Source: Nannochloropsis oceanica
Taxonomy: Eukaryota; Sar; Eustigmatophyceae; Eustigmatales; Monodopsidaceae
Direction of reading: 5' to 3'
DNA: 64,000 nt
NCBI GenBank assembly: GCA_004519485.1
Contig: CP038135.1
Span: forward strand, 1 to 64,000
Positions 9,075 through 21,400 of the stretch are shown here, one piece after another. The notes below the pieces were generated by a model, which saw only the letters and a program-made list of their open reading frames with translations, had not been told where the DNA came from and ran no database searches. Numbering within the stretch: the stretch's first letter is position 1; each line of letters starts with the position of its first letter. Position numbers and translations under genes: made by a program.

Positions 9075-11530
9075 ATGAGACTATCTCTCTTGCAAACACC
9101 AAATTCCATGCAGGTCGCTCTCCTAGACGAGACGAGCACACACAGCATGATCCCTCCCGACAAATACAATATGGCCTATGGTACGTGCAGGCGGTGGTAC
9201 CCGCGTGCATTTGGTGTTTTCCGAGGTGTGCGTATGGCACACTCCTTTTCAAACTGATCTTTCCCTGCTCCCCGTTTTCGATTCGGTGCATGTGCTTTGA
9301 TAGTACGCCGAGCACGATATCGGGGCTGTGTTTGCGTGCAGTCGGTAGACATGATCTCTGTTCCATGCCACAAATTATACTCATAGGCACACAATTTCTT
9401 GCTCTGTCCCTTCCCGCCTACCTCACAGCCATCTTCTACCTAAACGGCATTGCCCAGCTCTACCCTTGGAATGGTAGGTGATCTTTCAGGGTGGTGATTA
9501 TTCCTCTTATCGAAGCATCTGCTCTACGTGTTTTGACTTTCTCGTAGTCTCAAAATGTCTTCCCGTCCCGTCCAATACTCCACACACACTTCGGCAGCAT
9601 TTATCACCGCGGCTAGCTACTACGCTCAGCGCTTCTGTGGCACCGCTCGCCAACACGATTTTGAGAACTGTACGTTTTATTCCTCCTCGTGTAATAATTA
9701 CCAGGAAAAGTCAGGGAGCTACCCTATTGGTTGTGTCTCTCCGGCCATTTGGTTGGGGTATTGAGGTGTGTTTTGCTTGTCCACCCCCCTTAATCTCCTC
9801 GTCGTGCTTGTCACCAATCTTGAACCCCCCTTATCACTTCACAATCGTTCTTCCCCTCCTTCGCAACAATCCATTTCCCAGTCTTCTCCCTGACCTTTAT
9901 GGCCAGCAATCTGCTCTTCCAAGCCCTCCTCGTCCGCCACGCCAAGGCTGCTGCCGAGCACAGTCTCACCCGCCGCATCGTCCTCCCCCTGGCCCTCCTC
10001 CTCGCCCTCTTTGCCGCCACCGCCGCCCTGGTCCTCGTCATAGACATCCCTCGCAATTTTCTCTTCGCTTTTACTGCTATCTGCGTGGCGCTATGCGGGC
10101 TTTGCACGTCGCTCCTCCAGGCGGCCATCTTCGGGTATGCCGCTGTCTTCCCGCCCAGGTACACCCAGGCCATGATGGCGGGGCAGGGGCTCGCTGGCCT
10201 GATTGTGGCCTCAGCGGGCCTAGTTACGGCGGTGATCAGTCGAGCAAATGACGTGTGCGTGAGCGTGCGGTCGAAGGCGGACGTGCAGAGCGGGGGGGAG
10301 GAAGGAGAGCCGGAGGCGGTGTGTGCGGGCTACAAGCAAGTGGACTTGAGCGCCTTCGCCTACTTCGGGACGGCCGTGCTGGTCCTGGGCGTGTGCATAA
10401 TCTCATTTCTCTTCCTCGAGAGAATGCCCCTAGCCCAATACTACACCAGCAAAAGCAAGCTCTTGGCTGCAGATGCCGAGGCAGGAACAGCAGCAGCAGC
10501 AGCAGCGGGAGGGTTGGAAGGGGTGGAAAGAGGGCAGGCAAGGGCCACAGTAGCGAGTAAAAGCGGTACTAGCAGCGGTACCAGCAGTGACAGCAGGAGT
10601 AGCAGCGGAGATAACACCGAGGATGCGGGCACCCCGCGCAGCGACGAGGAGCTAGGGAAGGGAGGGAAGTCAGGAGAAGATCAAACGGAGGAGTGGGAGG
10701 AGGAGGAGGAGGAAGAGGAGGAGGACAGCGACGATGAAGGTAGTATTGGAACACTCGTTGGTATCTTGCCGGCCCTGGATCCTTGCGCGGCCCTCCCACA
10801 CTTGGAGCCATCTTCTCCGCTGCTGAGGGCGGAGGAAGGGGAGGATGGGCAGGTACTCGAGAAGAGCGTCATCCGTCAGCATAAAAGCAATGCACCGATT
10901 TTTCTGCTTGACTCTACCACTGAGGCTTGTGCGCATCATTCCAACCGCCACCACGGCCATCACCCTCACCAGCACGTGGCTTTTGTGGACCTCCTTCGGC
11001 TCCTGGGTTCGCCGGGCGTGGCCGTGTTCCTGGTCTTCTTTGTAACCCTGGCCCTCTTCCCCTCCACTACAGTACACATCTTCTCCGTCTCCCGATGCGA
11101 GAGTGACAGCATTTTCTTTAACCAGGCATTCGTTCCCTTTCAATTCCTTCTTTTCAATCTGGGGGATTGGGGCGGCCGGACTCTAGCGGGTCACCTGCCT
11201 TCGCGCTTCCTCCCCCCCTTCCATCGCCTGGGCTTGTACGCTGCTGCCCGCGTGATGTTTTTTCCCCTTTTCCTCCTCTGCAATGTGGAAGGCTCGGCGT
11301 TTCCGGTTGTCTTCGCCGAGGACTGGTGGCCCACCCTCTTCATGATTGCTTTCTCTTTCAGCAATGGTTACCTCTCTTCCTTGGCCATGATGACGGGACC
11401 AGCGCAGTTGCCACCAGCTTTGGCGGAACGAGGGGGGAATGTGATGGTGCTGCTGATGACGGGAGGATTGAGTGCCGGCTCGCTGTTGTCATTCGTGGTC
11501 TCGGCGATTAGTCTGGGGAAGAAGATGTAG
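9075..11530 (+). CDS. ENT: Equilibrative nucleoside transporter (SLC29/ENT family)
   Basis: Hand-spliced exons 9075-9180, 9429-9473, 9598-9669 and 9882-11530 give 623 residues in one frame. The joined N-terminus reads PPDKYNMAY / AIFYLNGIAQLYPWNA / FITAASYYAQRF, which matches the ENT first membrane segment and its conserved PWN motif. Further on, FPPRYTQAMMAGQG followed by LAGL matches the ENT TM4-5 hallmark (SGQGLAG in animals). About ten or eleven hydrophobic segments are expected. Between TM6 and TM7 lies a long hydrophilic loop with an Ala run, a Ser/Gly tract and a glutamate run (about 10480-10730). ENT proteins carry their large cytoplasmic loop in this place. Start: ATG at 9075 or the in-frame ATG at 9108. 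It probably moves nucleosides or nucleobases across the plasma or an internal membrane. All three introns lie in the first 223 coding bases. Confidence 0.88.
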
Positions 11531-12428
11531 GAAATGAGGGCTGGAGGGAATACGTAAGGACTCCGTGGGAGGGATGGGGGGGAGAAAATGGGGAGTGAGA
11601 ATTAGAAGCTTGGTAATGCTGTGCATGGAGCGGGGGAAGTGTGTACATAGCATCTTTATGTGATAAATTGTCCACTGAGTTTTGCGCATAGCGAATATGT
11701 AAAGACAAATCGAATAGCGGAAAAAGTGAAGCAGTTGTACTTATGATTGTGTTCCTTCTTTTCTTCGTCTTTTCATCGCCATTTCTAATCCCTTGTTCCT
11801 CGTCAAGTTCTCCCAGTTACACATCCTCCTATCAGTCCATCCTTTTCCTCTTATCTTCCACGTACACATGGTGGCACCCACCAGGATGAAGGCGCGGTCT
11901 CATAATAGGTCGGCTCTTCGTGGCCATTATCTCTACTCGTGGTGTGCACAAGCTCCCGCTCATCCTTGTCCCTAGATCCAATCATCTGGGGCCGTCATGG
12001 CATCATTGTCCATGAATATCAGGGTAGCGAGGGTGGGGTACCCAACTATTTTGCTTGAGGACAGATATTTAAGAGCTGCGCTTGCAATACCAAAAAAAGT
12101 AAATTATTTAGTTGAGTTAAGTTGATTTTCCCCATGGGCCCAGAGGTCAACCTCCTCCCCCATCCTGTCCTGTACTTCGTCGACCATCACATCATCATAC
12201 GGCCTCCACTCCTTTCCATTACTCTAGAGACTAAAAAATAACGCCACCTTCTTTCCATGTCGTTCATTGTCTTACAAACAGCTTCGAGGTAGCTGACGGG
12301 CAGCCTCCGAAAGAGAAAACTCAGCGCACTTGACACGAATTCAGCGAGACGTTCCTTCATCATGCATCCGCGTTTTTCGTTCTCACACGTCCCACCCCAT
12401 CCATACTCTCGATTACCACAGGAGAACT
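11531..12428. other. Intergenic spacer before the ATM gene
   Basis: About 900 bases between two plus-strand genes. It should contain the transporter 3' end and the ATM promoter and leader. The frame upstream of the ATM start stays open to an earlier ATG at 12330, which I treat as leader because the conserved N-terminus begins at 12429. No RNA gene or repeat is seen. Confidence 0.4.
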
Positions 12429-15400
12429 ATGGCGGGCAGCCGTAAGGCTATGGCCATCTCCTCGTTGAATGAGGCGCTGTATGCATTGGTCCAGCCAGGT
12501 TCTCGGGCCGTGGATAAAAAGGAAGCGGTGCGTTACATCACAGAAGTCGCCTCCGACCCCAAACGTGCAGCCACCATCCTCACCAAGGCGGGTCGCTGGG
12601 AGGAAGTCGTGCAAACAGCTCTTACATACGTACAAGATGAGGTCCGGAACAGCAAGAGCAAGCGAGCCCAGCAAGAAGACGTGGGCTTATTCCTTCTGGG
12701 GCTGGTCCGACGTGCCCCCCTCAAGGAAGGAGCCTGGCCTCTGGTGGCGCATGTCGAGGCCTTAGTCACAGACGCGCTGGTCCGGATAGACCACACGACT
12801 ACAGCGGGAAGTGCACTTCAACTACTGGAGCTTGTTTTGAAAGAGCCCAAGTATTGCGAGGGCCTAAGTCGACGGTTGGCGGAACATTGTCTGGACTGGT
12901 TGATCCGGTCCCTGGAGGACGACGACGAGGAGGGGGGAGTATTAGGAGCGTCCACTGCCACGCGGGCGAAAGCTCTGGCCAATTTGGTGGCCAATTATCG
13001 GCGAGACTTTACCTCAGGAGGGGATTGGAGCGGCGGCGGGTCGTCTGCTAACGGCAACGCACGGTTGATACGGATGGTGGTGCGATTTGCGGGCAAGTGG
13101 GCAGGACGGCATGGGATCGCGGAGGCCCGCAAGGCCGGTGTCAACGTATTTCCGGACGTAGCAGAAGAGGTGCTTACGACGTTAAACACCCTGCTGCTGA
13201 AATATGGGGTTGACTGCGCGCCCCATCTAACCCTGGGAGAGCACGACCTAGACATGAGCTACGGGGAGGCCGTCTTGAACCTGGCCCTGCAATGCTGCCC
13301 CTACATGCACGCATCCAAGCGGCCCACCTTCCTCGAGCACCTCCGTCTCCAGCTACATCTTGCACGAGCGCGACTGGCCTTGGCTCATCCCTGGGCTCTC
13401 GACCCGAGTGACTACGTGTCGTCACATCTCGACCAGATGTGGGAGGTGGCGCTGCAGGACTGTGTGGGCAACGCGGGGCAGCATGCGCGGGCCACAGTTC
13501 ATGGCGTGGGGGGCAGAAAGGGAAGGGGAGAGACATGGTTGCCTTTGGAGTACAGGGAGCGGTTGGCGCTGGTGCTGGCAGCGGAGGTGTTATTAGCCAT
13601 GCGGGTGAAGAATGCGACGAGCAGGGCGGGGGGGAAGCAGGCGGGGAAGAGGAGGAGGAGGAGACCACAGGAAGGAGGGGGTCCGGGCCTTGGGAGGGAG
13701 ACGACCTTGGAGATGGCGGGGGATAGAGAAATAGCTCATGGAACTTGGTCTCGTGGGAGGGGTTCGGCACTTGGAGCGTCGTCTCAGGTCAATAAGCACC
13801 CACGGATGGAGCCTGCGAGGGGCAGCATTGTGGGTTTTGCACGAGGAGGAGGAGGAAAAGGAGGAGGGAAATTTGGAGAAGAAGGGTCAACTGCCACATA
13901 CAGCTCCTATCTGGAGGAGCAAGACCCGGTGGACCGTATCTTGGAAGCGCTAGGCACAGCTTTTAAGGGTAATCTGTGTAGTAGCAGCAGCAGCGGGCGT
14001 CCTGCCTTGGGACGTGGCCCTTTGTTCATGGGTTGTGGTAGTGGTGGAAGAGTAGGTCCGACACAAGTGACACAAGGCGGCGGCGGAGAAGGAGGGGGAA
14101 TCACGCAGTCTACACTTGGGAGCAGCGTTGGGGGGAGAGGAGAAGGGGCTGGAGGAGGAAGGGGGGGTTCGAATTCTACGCTTGCTTATTTGCAGATATT
14201 GACGGCGGTGTTGGAGAATCTGCCGGTGGGGGGGGAGGGATGGGTGCTGGACGGCAGTGTGCAGGGTAAGGGCTTGCTGGATATGGTGGCGTTGCTAGAG
14301 GGGGGCTTAGCGTCACGAGGAGAGGGCGTTCTCTTGATGTGGACCGTGGCCGCTCTGCTAGCCTTGGCACAAGTGTGCATCCGGCGTCCGGCAGTCACTG
14401 CATCTCCAACCCAACTCCGCGCGGCGTGGAGCAGCGTGCTGCATATCCTCCTTCGACCCGACCTGAAGTGCTGGTCGACAACGGGCCGGCTGGACGTGCA
14501 TGGCCTAGGGCTGGGGGAGGGGGTCCTCCGCCTGCTGGCCATCATGGTGAGGCATCCTGTGCTTCTCGGTGATACAGACCTGGCTCGAGCGCGAGACCAA
14601 TTGTGGGGCTTGCCGGCTTTTCACACAGTGCAAGACTCGGCGGGGTCCTTGGCGTTGCTGCATGCCTTGCTGCGACGGGGGGGGGTGTTGGACGGGCCGG
14701 ATGGAGTGGCGTCGAGATTGTCCTTGGGCGGAAACATTGGCGGGCGGGTGTCGTGTGGGTTTTTGGATCACTCTCCTGTGGAAGGCGATTGGGGGGATTA
14801 TGGAGTAGAGAGAGAGGGAGAGAGCAATGGAGCAGTAGCAGTGGCGCAACGGCAGCGGCGGAGCTTGCCGCAGCCGGGGAGTCGAGTGGAGCGTGTAGGA
14901 GATTATTTGATGGCTTTGGTCTGTCGGCAACTGCTCTTGTCGCGTGCAACGGTAAGAGATAGATCCAAAGCTATCTTTAGGGCGTTGGCAGCGTTGGTGG
15001 ATTTGCTAGAGGCCTCGCGTTATCAGTTGTCGCCTTTGGGGGTTGGTGAAAATGAGAGAAAAGGAGGAGGAGGAGAATGTGGAGGCGGAGAGGAGGGAAA
15101 GCCATCATCATCCTTGTCATCTTTTATGGTAGGGAAGCTGAAATGGTCATTGACGAGTCCATGGAGGACGCTGGCAGAGCAACAGGGGCAGAGGCAGCTG
15201 ACAGCGTTTCTAGAAGGAGGAAAAAGGAATGAAAATGGTGACAGCAGCATCAGCAGTGGTTCTGAGGGTGATGGAGGGGAGAGTGGGGCGGTCAGGATGC
15301 ATTTTTGTTTGCATGGACAGCGCAACTTATGGCGGGGCGGGAGTATAATTGGGAGTGGCGAGGCTGGCACGTCATTCTCCTTGGCCGTCGCCACAGGCGC

Positions 15401-18400
15401 AGCAGGAGCAGCAGGAGCAGCAGCAGCAACAGCGGCGGGCGCTGGAGCCTCGATTTACCCGAGGGGATTAAGTCCTGCTTTGCAGGGTGTTACGGTCAGA
15501 TCAGGAGCTGTAGCAGCAGTAGTGCCCAAAGTGTGCTCGGCTGGAGGGCAGCCCTTGCGACGGCGACGACGAGGAGGAGGTAGTGGTGGAGGAAGGTGGG
15601 GGCTGGGAGCAGGGGGGGGAGGGGTAGCGGGAAGAGGAAGCGCACCAGTACAGGTAGGAGGGGTGGCTCTGCGGGTGGTCCGGCACCTGGAGGCATTGAC
15701 AGAGGCGGCCTGCACGTCTTTGTTTGGCATCAACGACAGCAGCAACGGGGTAGGGATAACAGCTGGCAGTAGTCAGGGTACTACCTCTCTGTCAATAGGC
15801 TCGGCACTGTCTTCCACACAAGGGGCGGGGGGTGATGCTTCTGCTTTGAGCGGGGAGGGCGCTCGGGTGGCCTTGCTTCTGCTTGTAAAGACTATGTTTG
15901 TCTTGTTGGCTGTCAAGTTGGATCAAGCCACCGTGGAGACAGGTTATGATTGGGACGAAACAATGATTGACGCTCTGGAGGATTTCCCACCAGGTGTCCC
16001 CCGCATTATGTCTTTGGCTACACGCGTACAGGAATTGCTCGGGAGGCTGGCTGAATGCTTGGATCGAATGCCTTGGCCCAGGCTGGAGAACAGTAGCCGA
16101 CGACGAGGGGGAGGAAAAGGGGGAAGAGGAGCGAACCCTGACGAGGTGGTGGAGGCGGGTGCCTTGGTGTTGGATGTTTTTAGTTCTCTCCTGGAAGATC
16201 TGCCTTTGACTTTTGAGGGGCATGGATACGGGGATTTGGAGCAGGTAGGGTTGTGGGTGGAGAACGGAGAGGGAGGGATGAGGAGCGCGGGCTGGGGGGA
16301 GGAGAGGTTGCCTCGCGAGGCACTGAGTGTATTGCGTTTTTTCAAGAAGCGGGTAGATGATGCATTGACGTTGATGTTGCCAAGGGGGTTGGGAGAGGTA
16401 ACTGCTGGCGCTCGTGGAGAAAGGGATGAGGGGGATGGGGAGGAGGAGGATGACCTGATGGATGACGATGAGGACGAGGTATTTTCTGTGGCGCAGCGTC
16501 ACTTGTATGCCTCGAGTCGCACAGAGGACGACATGCTCATGGACGAAGAAGACAAGGACGAGGACGATGGCCAGGAGCAGCAACAGCGGATGCAGCAGCG
16601 GCAACGTCGGGAAAAGGGCGGGCGGGGACGGGGTGTAGGAGTTATACAGCGCGGAGACTGTGCCTTGGCATATGAGATTGCAGCCACTGGACGGTTCTCC
16701 GCGCGGGAATTGGCTTCGTACTCCCGTGTAGCCCTCGTAATCGATCCTAACAACTTGTACGCGCATCGTTTCGTCAAGGCGGTAAGCTCCCTATTGCTGG
16801 ACGAGCCGGGTTTGGATCTGGCAAGGTTGTGGCACGATGTCTTTTTCCTACTCGCGGACCCCGAGGAGTACGTCACGCACCTAGCGGAGCTCCAGCGATG
16901 GGTAAGTCAGGACCCCACTGCAGTGGCTAACTCTGCCTGGCGTGAGAGCTTGTCGAGGGCCGTGTCTGGTAGTAACTGCACGGAGGAGGGCGTGACGGTG
17001 GGACAAGAGATTCGGTTGCATCATTTATGGCGCATGCTGCAGCATTTGGGGAGCCGTCAGAGCCCCCGATGGCTAGTGGAGGGACTCGCCCCGGTCCAGG
17101 ATCGATTGTGGTCTTCATTTGAGCTTGTGGGGCGGAAGGAGTTGAGTTGGTATAATCGGAGCTTGGAAACGGATACACGAAAGGCTCTTTTTGAAGTGTC
17201 GGAGTCCGTGCGGGGCGACAATACCTCGCGCAAGCTTTTTTTGACTTGCTTGGTGCACAGCTCGAGGCACTGGGACAGCGAGGTCCGTTTTTCAGCTTCT
17301 CGGGCTTTGCCTGCCGTCTTTTCGGTGTACCCCAATAGCTTGAGTGTTTGGGAGCAGTATCGTCGCCAGGGCGTCTTGTCAGGGCCCGGAGAAGGCCCAG
17401 GTGCTGATGAGGCGGTTGATGTGGCGTCTCTTCCCCCCAACACCTCATCTCCGATTACCCCTTTCCCGATCGATTCGTTGCAGAGACGCCTGGGCCAGCT
17501 GATGGCGTTTGGGACTGCGGGACGGGCGTCGAACAAGGTAGCGAGATTGGCTGCTCTGGTACTGTGTCGATGGTGGGGAGCACCGGCAGGCGCGCCAGTA
17601 GCAGGCTCATCGTCTTCTCGCGAGGCGATTACAGCTGCAGCACGGGCGAGGGCAGCGAGAGTAGTGCAACCGATGGTGGAGGTAGTGTTGTCATCATTGG
17701 CCGGAGGTTTGGGCTACCCTTCGACGGCAAGCTTGCTACAGGAGCACTTGCTTTTCTTGATGCATGAGTGGTTGGTCGTCTTGCGTTTGCCATTGGGGGA
17801 TTTCCCACTTCATTTGGTATTGATGGGTGGGCGGAAGAGAGGAGCACATGAGATGATTGTTGCTTACGGCGAAGCTGCTACTGCTATACGAAAGAGGAGA
17901 AAAGGAGACGGACTTTCTGAGAATGGGGAAGGGGAGGGAGAGGAGGATGAAAAGGAGGGCGACCCATTTGAAGCTACAACGGCGAGATCAAGGGATGATC
18001 AGGAGGAAGAGACCGAGAATGCAGCTGCGCGGCAAGAACGATTGCTTAGGGCCTTTGTACGTGACGCATTGCCCATATTGGTGCCTCTAGCGTGCTTGGC
18101 TGGTGGCGGCTACTCGCTCACATATCGCCTCGAGTTGTTGGATTCTCTGGCTTTGGCCGCGGGGCTACCGTCCAAAGAGCTTCTCCAGCGACAGAAATTG
18201 ATGTTCGCGATCAATGAGGGGGAGGGCTTGCAGATTGAGGCTTGTCCGCGCAAGGATCGTCAGCAATCACGGCAGCAGCAGCAGCAGTCGGTTGTGCTTC
18301 GGGAGGGACGTGTGGCGGATGTTTTGGAGACACACATGGTGGAACTCAAGGCCCTTGAGCTACTGCTTTTAGCAGAATCCTCTCTCCACAACGCAGCCGC

Positions 18401-21400
18401 CGCGCAACTAGCAGACCTTCAGGCCTTTCTCTGTCGGTGCCTTCCTAAGGCCAAGAAGGAAGATTTGGAGAGCGGACTGGGGCTTGACGTGGCCAGGTAC
18501 CCGCAAGATGTGGTGGTGGCCATGATCGACATGCTCGGGCCTGAACCACCGGCTCTTCCCCCTGCATCTTCGAACACCACCAGCGGCAACAGTGCTTTGT
18601 ACACGCTTAAGCCCGCAGCCTTGGGTCCCGCCCTCCAAGCATTGGCTGAGCGGGTTTTGTACGCGCCACGGCTTCCTGCTACTGCTAGCGGTGAGGGAGG
18701 AGGAGGAGAGGTAGGGAAGGAAGGGTTGCAGATGGTAGATTTGACAGTGCTTTGGTCACAATGCAATCCCGTTGAGCTCCTGCTCCATCTCAAGGTGCGC
18801 CTCGCGCAAACCACGAGTCCTGCCCATGCCCGTCGCCTGCTAGAGCTCACCAAAGAGTTGCTATCAATGCTGGGGCGAGCAGGGCAAGAGCCTGCCGTGC
18901 TGTACATAGGGCTTCATCTACTGCTATGGGCTTTGGAGCGACACCCTGATACCCTCACCCTCCCTGGACTAGACTTATTGGAGACCTACCTTGATGCCAC
19001 TTTAAGTGACACCAGCGGCAGCAGCAGTAGTGGCGGTGGGGTCGGGCGTTTGGGTCCCCATATGGGGGCTTTGGTTGTCTCGCTGTTTACTGTCTTAGTG
19101 CGTCTGCGGGGCCAGCGGTATCAACATCGCGATGGGAGAGGAAAAGCGACGGAGCAGGAGGAGGAAGAAGAGCTGCTCTGCGGAGGGTCGTTATTCTTTC
19201 TTTCTGGTGGAGAACGGTCCGCTTCTAAGTTCTCGGAGGAAGAGGGTAAGGCGATTGCGGCCAAGGTGGTGGGGCTGTTGAAGCATCTGGTTATCGAGGA
19301 ACGTGGACTCAAGCCATACCTCGGTGAGCTTGATCCACTTCCAAGGCTTGGGGGAGGAGGGTGGTTGGGGGAGGAAGACGTGGAGCATGGGCTGGAGGAG
19401 GTGCGTAAAGCGATTGCACGTGTCACAGCCTCAGCCTCCGGCACCTCGTCGGCACGTTATCGTCATATGGGCGCCATTGATGAAGATCGACATCAGCAGC
19501 TTGTTGTGCACGCCAAGCGCTTTGCTGCTACCTTGGTTAGGAGCACGGGGCAAGGAAGGGCAGGGCAAGTAACGCGCCTGGTAGCTCTCAAGGCGCTGTT
19601 GACACGTCTTTCTCCCGTCTCTGCAATCACGTGTCAGCTCTCCTCTCAACGCAGTCCGCCAAAAGACCCAGGACCAGAGGTGCGGCGATTATTGGTTCCG
19701 GCATTGCTGGCTCTGTGTCGCGGTGGAGGTGAACAAGGAAGGGCTGCTACTGCTACAAGTGAAAATGATTTGAATGGGGGAGGGAGTGAGAACAATTCTT
19801 CGTCCAGCAGCCTCGAGGAGATGGCCGTACGTATTGACGCGGCGCGTGCTTTAGGGGCTTTAGGGACTGTGCCCCCTTGTGAATTGGTATTGTGGATGCC
19901 TTCAAGCAATGCACGAACATCTGTTCTACCTTCGCCCGCTTCCAGCAGCCGCGACAGCATAAAATCGACCTCCCGTCGTTCCTCGGGTGCTTCGTCCGCC
20001 ACTTCCTCCACGCCGTCATCCCTCGCATCTCCTTGTCAAGTCAGGGTGGGGAAAGCTATCAAGATTCTGCTAGGGATGATTACGGGCTCAGATGCCCGTG
20101 CTGTACAATTGGCGGTGGAGACGTTGCGGGCCACGCTGCTTCGTCCCGTTAACAACAGCGGGGAGGAGGAGTATTGGAGCGCAGGGTCTGCGCCAGTGCC
20201 ATGGGAGATTCGGCCTTGGGTGGAAACGGTATGGACGTCGGATGGGGAGGAGTTGGGGTTTGAGGCGCAAGATGCGGGTTTGTTGCGGTCGTTTGCCCGG
20301 TCCTCCAGCAAGCATAGCAGCCAGGCCGCAGATACTGTCTGGCAGTGGCAGCAACGAGAGGCCGAGGAAGCAGAGGCGGCCGTTGCATCTTCCCTGAGCT
20401 CGCCGCTCAAGCGGGCTGAAGCTGCACGTGCAGCCTCCGCACAGCAGCAGCGCTCTAATAGCAGCACGTTGTGGAGTCGGGGCGCGTGGGATCCAAGGCG
20501 ATGGTCTTACGAGCAGTGGATCACACAATTAGTTTGGACGCTGATAAGAGAGGGCATTATGACCAGGTTGTCAGCTGAGAAGGCGGAGGAGGCGCAGGAG
20601 GACGATGAAATGGTGGCTGTCCGGAGATTTTTAATTCAGTGCGGCGGGGCTTGTCGGAGCCAGCCAGCATTGGCCGAAGCCTTGTTCCCCCTTGTCTTAC
20701 TTTGTCTCCTGCGCCTGGAACCAAAATCATCTCTCATCGATTCGCTAGCCACCGGCACTCAGTTTAACAAAGGCGACAGCATGGGCGGTCGACTCCACCA
20801 ACAGTCGTCGATCCAACATAGCTTGACCCGAGAACGAGTGAATCTCCACCTTACGCGGTGTCTGCAATGGTGCCTTCCTCGGGCAGGGCCTCGACCGCTA
20901 CAAACCCTGATTGCTGCATTGGTCTTCCTCCGTACTCAAAGCATCCATGAAGCATTGCTACATTCCTCGCTCTCTACTGGGAGCGGGAGCAAGACGTCCC
21001 GATATCGTGGTGGGGTCGCATCGAGTTCTGCAGAAGCGGACCCCGCATCTCAACCACTAAGGGCACGCGAGGCCGTGGCAGCAGTGGGAGGGATGATGGG
21101 CTTAGGGTTGAACAAGTTGGAAGTGGTACGGGCAGCTTTGCGGTGTGGAGCGCTGACAGCGGCAGCGTTGTACTTGGAATTGCACGTGGAAGATGAGCAG
21201 CAACGTCATCAGGCTCAAGCCAATGACCACAGCGATGGCAGTGGTGGTGCTTGCAGGGAGAAAATTGGCGCTGGTAGCAGTTGCAGTGGTCGCAACAGCA
21301 ACGTCCCTACCACTACCAAGGAGCAGACACAACAGCACAAGCAAGAGCAAGCCGCCTTGTTGATGAACGAGTTAGGGGAGGTTCGTTCTCTTCTTCTTCG